From Mucilaginibacter sp. dw_454 (GTDB lineage Bacteria > Bacteroidota > Bacteroidia > Sphingobacteriales > Sphingobacteriaceae): 64,000 bases of DNA. This document shows positions 60,689 to 64,000 of this stretch, one piece after another. Numbering within the stretch: the stretch's first letter is position 1; each line of letters starts with the position of its first letter. A model generated the notes under the pieces. The model saw nothing but the letters and a program-made list of their open reading frames with translations, was not told the DNA's origin and ran no database searches. The position numbers and the translations under genes are program-made. The stretch is taken from positions 186,001 to 250,000 of the forward strand of contig NZ_JAAVVB010000005.1 of the NCBI RefSeq assembly GCF_018449775.1, in the 5' to 3' direction.

Positions 60689-62197
60689 TTATAGGCCTAA
60701 ATTTGGATTGGTATCTCTTTCGCTTTGCGGAATAGGGAAAAACTTGTTGGTATTATAGTTGAATAATGGTTCATCAGCTAAAGCCGAATTGGCATAGGCC
60801 GAACCATAACGTATAATATCAAAAAAGCGGTGAAACTCGAGCGCAAGCTCTGAGCGTCTTTCCCTGCGGATAATATCGCGCAATTGTGACTGATCTGTTG
60901 TGATGATATCAGGTAACAAACCACTTGGCACTGTACCGAAGCCAGACAAAGTATTGTCATACAAATAGCTTTCGCGGGCGCGTTTTCTTACCCGGTTAAG
61001 TGGGGCTAATGCCCCGCCGCTATTGCCCGACTCATTTAAAGCCTCGGCTTCAATTAACAACACATCGGCATAACGTATTGCCGGATAATTCAGGTTGCCA
61101 TCGCCTATGGTAGCTCTTGGTATTTCTGATTGCGGCTGTACATCTTTTTTACTAAGGTAGCCGGTGCTGGTCCAGGCGGGGTCAAAGGCGCTGTCAAAAT
61201 AAGGATGACCGGCACGTGCTACGGTATAATCTAAACGTGGATCATCAACGCCTCCGGGCGATTTTTCGAAATTACTAACCAGGCTTTGTGTTGGATAAAA
61301 GAAGCCGTAGCCACCCAGTGGTGTCGGTTGGAACCAAACATTCAGGTTATTGCCCTGAAAAGGTACCAGGCCGGTTTGATGTTCAACAGTAAATATAGCT
61401 TCGGCGTTATTTTTTGTCGCTGCACGAAAATTGTCAGCAAAAACCGGTAACAGGCTATAAATATTCAACGCATCTACAGCTTGAGCGGTTGATGCCGCCA
61501 GGGCCCATTTTTGCTCGAACAAATACGTCTTGGCTAGCAGCGCTAATGCGGCTCCTTTGGTTACTCTACCCAAATCGGCTCCAGTCCAGCTTGGTGGCAG
61601 GTCGGCCGCAGCATCTGTGCAGTCCTTTTCAATTTGCGCATAAATGAGGGCTTGTGCCGATATCGGTTTTTGAGCCTCAGTTGGTGTTTGCGGAACTTCA
61701 AGGTGCAATGGTATGTTGCCGTAACAGGTTGTTAAAACAAAGTAATAGTAGGCTCTTAAAAATTTTGCCTGTGCCAGGGCTTGTGTCTTTACGGTTGGCG
61801 AAATACCCGTTGTAGTACCTGCTAAGCCATTGGTGACTACATTACAGGCAAATACACCCTGGTAGTATCTTTTCCACACTGCTTCAACAGCCGAGTTTGA
61901 CGGATTAATATTAAAATCATTGATCAACTGAAAATCGCCCTGATCGCCGGCGCTGCCGCCTTTAATCGCATCGTCAGAAGCTACATCGCCCAAAACCCAT
62001 ATCGCGTTTGACGACGCATCGGTGAAGGTTAAAGGGCTATAAGCCGAGTTCACTGCTAAAATAGTGTTGGCATCATTGGTAAAGTAGTTGCTTGATGAGT
62101 ATACGCCTACCACGGGTTGATCCAGGATTTTTTTACAGCCGGTAGCGGTAAAAAGCAGGGCGACTGCTAAAAATATATAGTTGTGTTTTGCTTTCAT
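60689..62197 (-). CDS. SusD/RagB-type surface lipoprotein of the GH130 locus
   Basis: An ATG at 62197 (MKAKHNYIFLAVALLFTATGC) is chosen over one at 62230 because it gives a clean lipoprotein signal with Cys21 and avoids overlap with the susC stop; the product has 502 residues. TPR-like helices (LAQAKFLRAYYYFVLTTCYGNIPLH) and the SusD C-terminal block RRERRSELALEFHRFFDIIRYG are present. It binds the glycan imported by its SusC partner. It is paralogous to the 37.3-kb SusD at low identity. Confidence 0.93.
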   Translation of the reverse strand: MKAKHNYIFLAVALLFTATGCKKILDQPVVGVYSSSNYFTNDANTILAVNSAYSPLTFTDASSNAIWVLGDVASDDAIKGGSAGDQGDFQLINDFNINPSNSAVEAVWKRYYQGVFACNVVTNGLAGTTTGISPTVKTQALAQAKFLRAYYYFVLTTCYGNIPLHLEVPQTPTEAQKPISAQALIYAQIEKDCTDAAADLPPSWTGADLGRVTKGAALALLAKTYLFEQKWALAASTAQAVDALNIYSLLPVFADNFRAATKNNAEAIFTVEHQTGLVPFQGNNLNVWFQPTPLGGYGFFYPTQSLVSNFEKSPGGVDDPRLDYTVARAGHPYFDSAFDPAWTSTGYLSKKDVQPQSEIPRATIGDGNLNYPAIRYADVLLIEAEALNESGNSGGALAPLNRVRKRARESYLYDNTLSGFGTVPSGLLPDIITTDQSQLRDIIRRERRSELALEFHRFFDIIRYGSAYANSALADEPLFNYNTNKFFPIPQSERDTNPNLGL

Positions 62198-62216
62198 CTT
62201 TCTGTTAATTAAAAGG

Positions 62217-64000
62217 TTAGAAATTTGCATTAATACCAGCGGTTAATATGAGCGCCGATGGATAGGTACCCCAGTCAATCCCTACGGCCCTTACACCGTC
62301 GCCGGCGTTATTGTCGTTTTGATATTGCTCTGGGTCCAGGCCTTTATATTTGGTGAAAGTGAGTAAGTTTTGCCCGCTTACGTAGATCCTTACGGAAGAT
62401 AAGCCAAGGGTTTTCAACGCGTTTTTGCCCAATTTGTAACCCAACTGTACGTTTTTAACCTTCATGTAAGAACCGCTTTCCAGGAAACGGGTTGACGCCT
62501 GTTTGTTATTGGTACCGTCGGTCCATGATAGTAGTGGGTTGGTATTGCTTGTACCCGGGCCAGTCCAGCTTTGGGTTGCTGTAGCCTCGGTAACATTAAA
62601 GGGACGATAAAAACCTTCCGACTCGGTCATTACCTGATCGTAAATTTTGTTGCCATACACTCCCTGGAAGAATACGCTTAAATCAAAATTTTGATAACCC
62701 ACCGTAGCTGTTAACCCATAAGTAAACTTAGGGATTGGGCTGCCGGCAAAAACACGATCATTTTGATCTATCACGCCGTCGCCATTAACGTCTTTATACA
62801 TTACGTCTCCCGGGCGTATACCTGGGCCCTGGTAGGCATGCGTAAATACTTGTTGCGTGTTTTGAAAGATACCTTCCTGTTGCAGCAGGTAAAATGAACC
62901 AACCGGATGGCCAACATCAGTGCGCGTGGCAAAAATATTATTATCAATACGTCCGCCTGTTATAGACGGTGCTCCGTCTAAAGAAACTACCGTATTTTTC
63001 AAGGTTGCAAAGTTGCCGTTTAATGAGAAATTCCAATCGTTAGTGAATTTGTGGCTGTAGTTTACATCCAGCTCAAATCCCTGGTCGCGCACCCTACCGG
63101 CGTTAATAACCGGAGCCGCGGCTCCACCGGCGCTGCTTGGCAATTGCAAAGGCAGCAACACATTATTGGTGTTTTTGATATAGTAATCTGCGGTTACCTG
63201 CAGCGCATTATTAAACAGGCCCAGGTCTAAACCAACATCTTCCTGCGTATTAACTTCCCAACGTATGTTTGGATTACCAATTTTATTAATGGTATATCCC
63301 TGGTTGGTTACACCATTAAAAGGGTAATAGCTGCCACCTATAAATGTAGAAAGATATTCATATTGAGGTAAGTTTTGTGAATTACCCACCTGGCCAACGT
63401 CTACCCGTAATTTTAAAGCAGATATTGGCTTAATGTCTTTCATGAAATCTTCCTGATCAATACGCCAGCCCAATGAACCCGAATAAAAGGAATGTGATTG
63501 TGCGTCAGGATCAAGCTCTGATGAAGCATCCCAACGATAGTTAAAACTAGCCAGGTATTTATTGTTATACTGGTAGTTTATACGGCTAAAAAATGATGAA
63601 TACGCAACCGGATACTCACTGCCTCCATTTAACGCCGTGGTTAACGTTCCGTTATCAAGATATTGAAAGTTTGGAGTCTGATTTACAAATGTAGTTCGCG
63701 AAGCGCTAAGGCCCTGCTGATCCTGTTTGATGATCTCGGTACCTGCCAGGAATGTAAAGGCATGCTTGTCTAATTTCAGATCGTAAGTGGCCGTGTTTGT
63801 CCAGTTATATTCTAAATTTTGATTGTGCGATTGCGCTAATGAATTTGGCGTATTAAAGTTCCTGTCTGCCCCGTATGATTCAAAAAATTGTTTGTAATCG
63901 GTTTGGATCAGGTTCAAGCCCAGGTCTGATTTAATTCGCAGATTTTTTATCGGCGTAAGCTCGGCAAATACGTCGCCCAGCACGCTGTAGTTATAATTAT
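62217..64000 (-). CDS. SusC-type TonB-dependent transporter, C-terminal part (cut by window edge)
   Basis: The frame stays open to the window end, reading ...NYNYSVLGDVFAELTPIKNL at its 5' side; the plug and STN or regulatory domains lie outside the window. About 594 residues of the barrel are present, ending TYPSALILTAGINANF. Typical barrel segments include YLASFNYRWDASSELDPDAQ, LKLRVDVGQVGN and FDLSVFFQGVYGNKIYD. It is co-transcribed with susD, whose start lies 19 bases after its stop. Confidence 0.92.
   Translation of the reverse strand, partial: NYNYSVLGDVFAELTPIKNLRIKSDLGLNLIQTDYKQFFESYGADRNFNTPNSLAQSHNQNLEYNWTNTATYDLKLDKHAFTFLAGTEIIKQDQQGLSASRTTFVNQTPNFQYLDNGTLTTALNGGSEYPVAYSSFFSRINYQYNNKYLASFNYRWDASSELDPDAQSHSFYSGSLGWRIDQEDFMKDIKPISALKLRVDVGQVGNSQNLPQYEYLSTFIGGSYYPFNGVTNQGYTINKIGNPNIRWEVNTQEDVGLDLGLFNNALQVTADYYIKNTNNVLLPLQLPSSAGGAAAPVINAGRVRDQGFELDVNYSHKFTNDWNFSLNGNFATLKNTVVSLDGAPSITGGRIDNNIFATRTDVGHPVGSFYLLQQEGIFQNTQQVFTHAYQGPGIRPGDVMYKDVNGDGVIDQNDRVFAGSPIPKFTYGLTATVGYQNFDLSVFFQGVYGNKIYDQVMTESEGFYRPFNVTEATATQSWTGPGTSNTNPLLSWTDGTNNKQASTRFLESGSYMKVKNVQLGYKLGKNALKTLGLSSVRIYVSGQNLLTFTKYKGLDPEQYQNDNNAGDGVRAVGIDWGTYPSALILTAGINANF

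Overview
The window looks like chromosomal DNA of a Bacteroidota bacterium, most probably a soil or plant-associated member of the Sphingobacteriaceae (Mucilaginibacter- or Pedobacter-like). The grounds are two SusC/SusD pairs, type IX secretion (T9SS) cargo with gliding-type C-terminal domains, a PorP/SprF protein, an ECF sigma/FecR pair, promoter-like TAnnTTTG boxes just upstream of start codons, and intergenic palindromes of a kind common in this group. The genus is inferred from protein style; there is no rRNA or tRNA gene to confirm it.

Layout. 1-3.9 kb: the start of a lipoprotein gene, a secreted esterase with a TPR tail, an MltG-type lytic transglycosylase and a DyP-type peroxidase. 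4.0-7.0 kb: a compact operon of a formyltransferase and three short phage-tail-collar (microcystin-dependent-protein-like) genes. 7.2-31.8 kb: two giant secreted proteins (2312 and 4762 residues) with the same T9SS type B C-terminal domain, a membrane regulator (7TM-DISM plus HTH) between them, and a PorP/SprF gene directly behind the second. Long direct-repeat sites lie upstream of both the collar operon and the second giant gene. 32.2-40.1 kb: sigma factor, FecR, SusC, SusD and a type I phosphodiesterase/nucleotide pyrophosphatase, a cell-surface-signalled uptake locus. 40.2-49.4 kb: small membrane, lipoprotein, GNAT, lipocalin, outer-membrane barrel, DUF2252 and DUF3606 genes, plus a GH144-like glucanase followed by an unclassified secreted protein that may be a glycosidase; three palindromic repeat elements fill the gaps. 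49.4-54.0 kb: a very large DUF4011/SF1 helicase/nuclease-like protein. 54.2-58.3 kb: kaiC, kaiB, kaiB and a PAS histidine kinase in one operon. 58.4-64 kb: on the minus strand, a SusC (cut by the window edge), SusD, LamG lipoprotein and GH130 enzyme, a small glycan utilisation locus.

How it fits together. The two giants probably leave through the T9SS, with the PorP/SprF partner serving their nearly identical C-terminal domains. The 528-bp shared 3' end suggests recent gene conversion. The most unusual units are the formyltransferase/collar operon with its paired 19-bp sites, the eight-propeller giant, the domain inserted inside an Ig-like fold in the first giant, and the KaiC/KaiB/KaiB/kinase operon without KaiA. 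Functions are read from sequence motifs remembered from known families; no database search was run.
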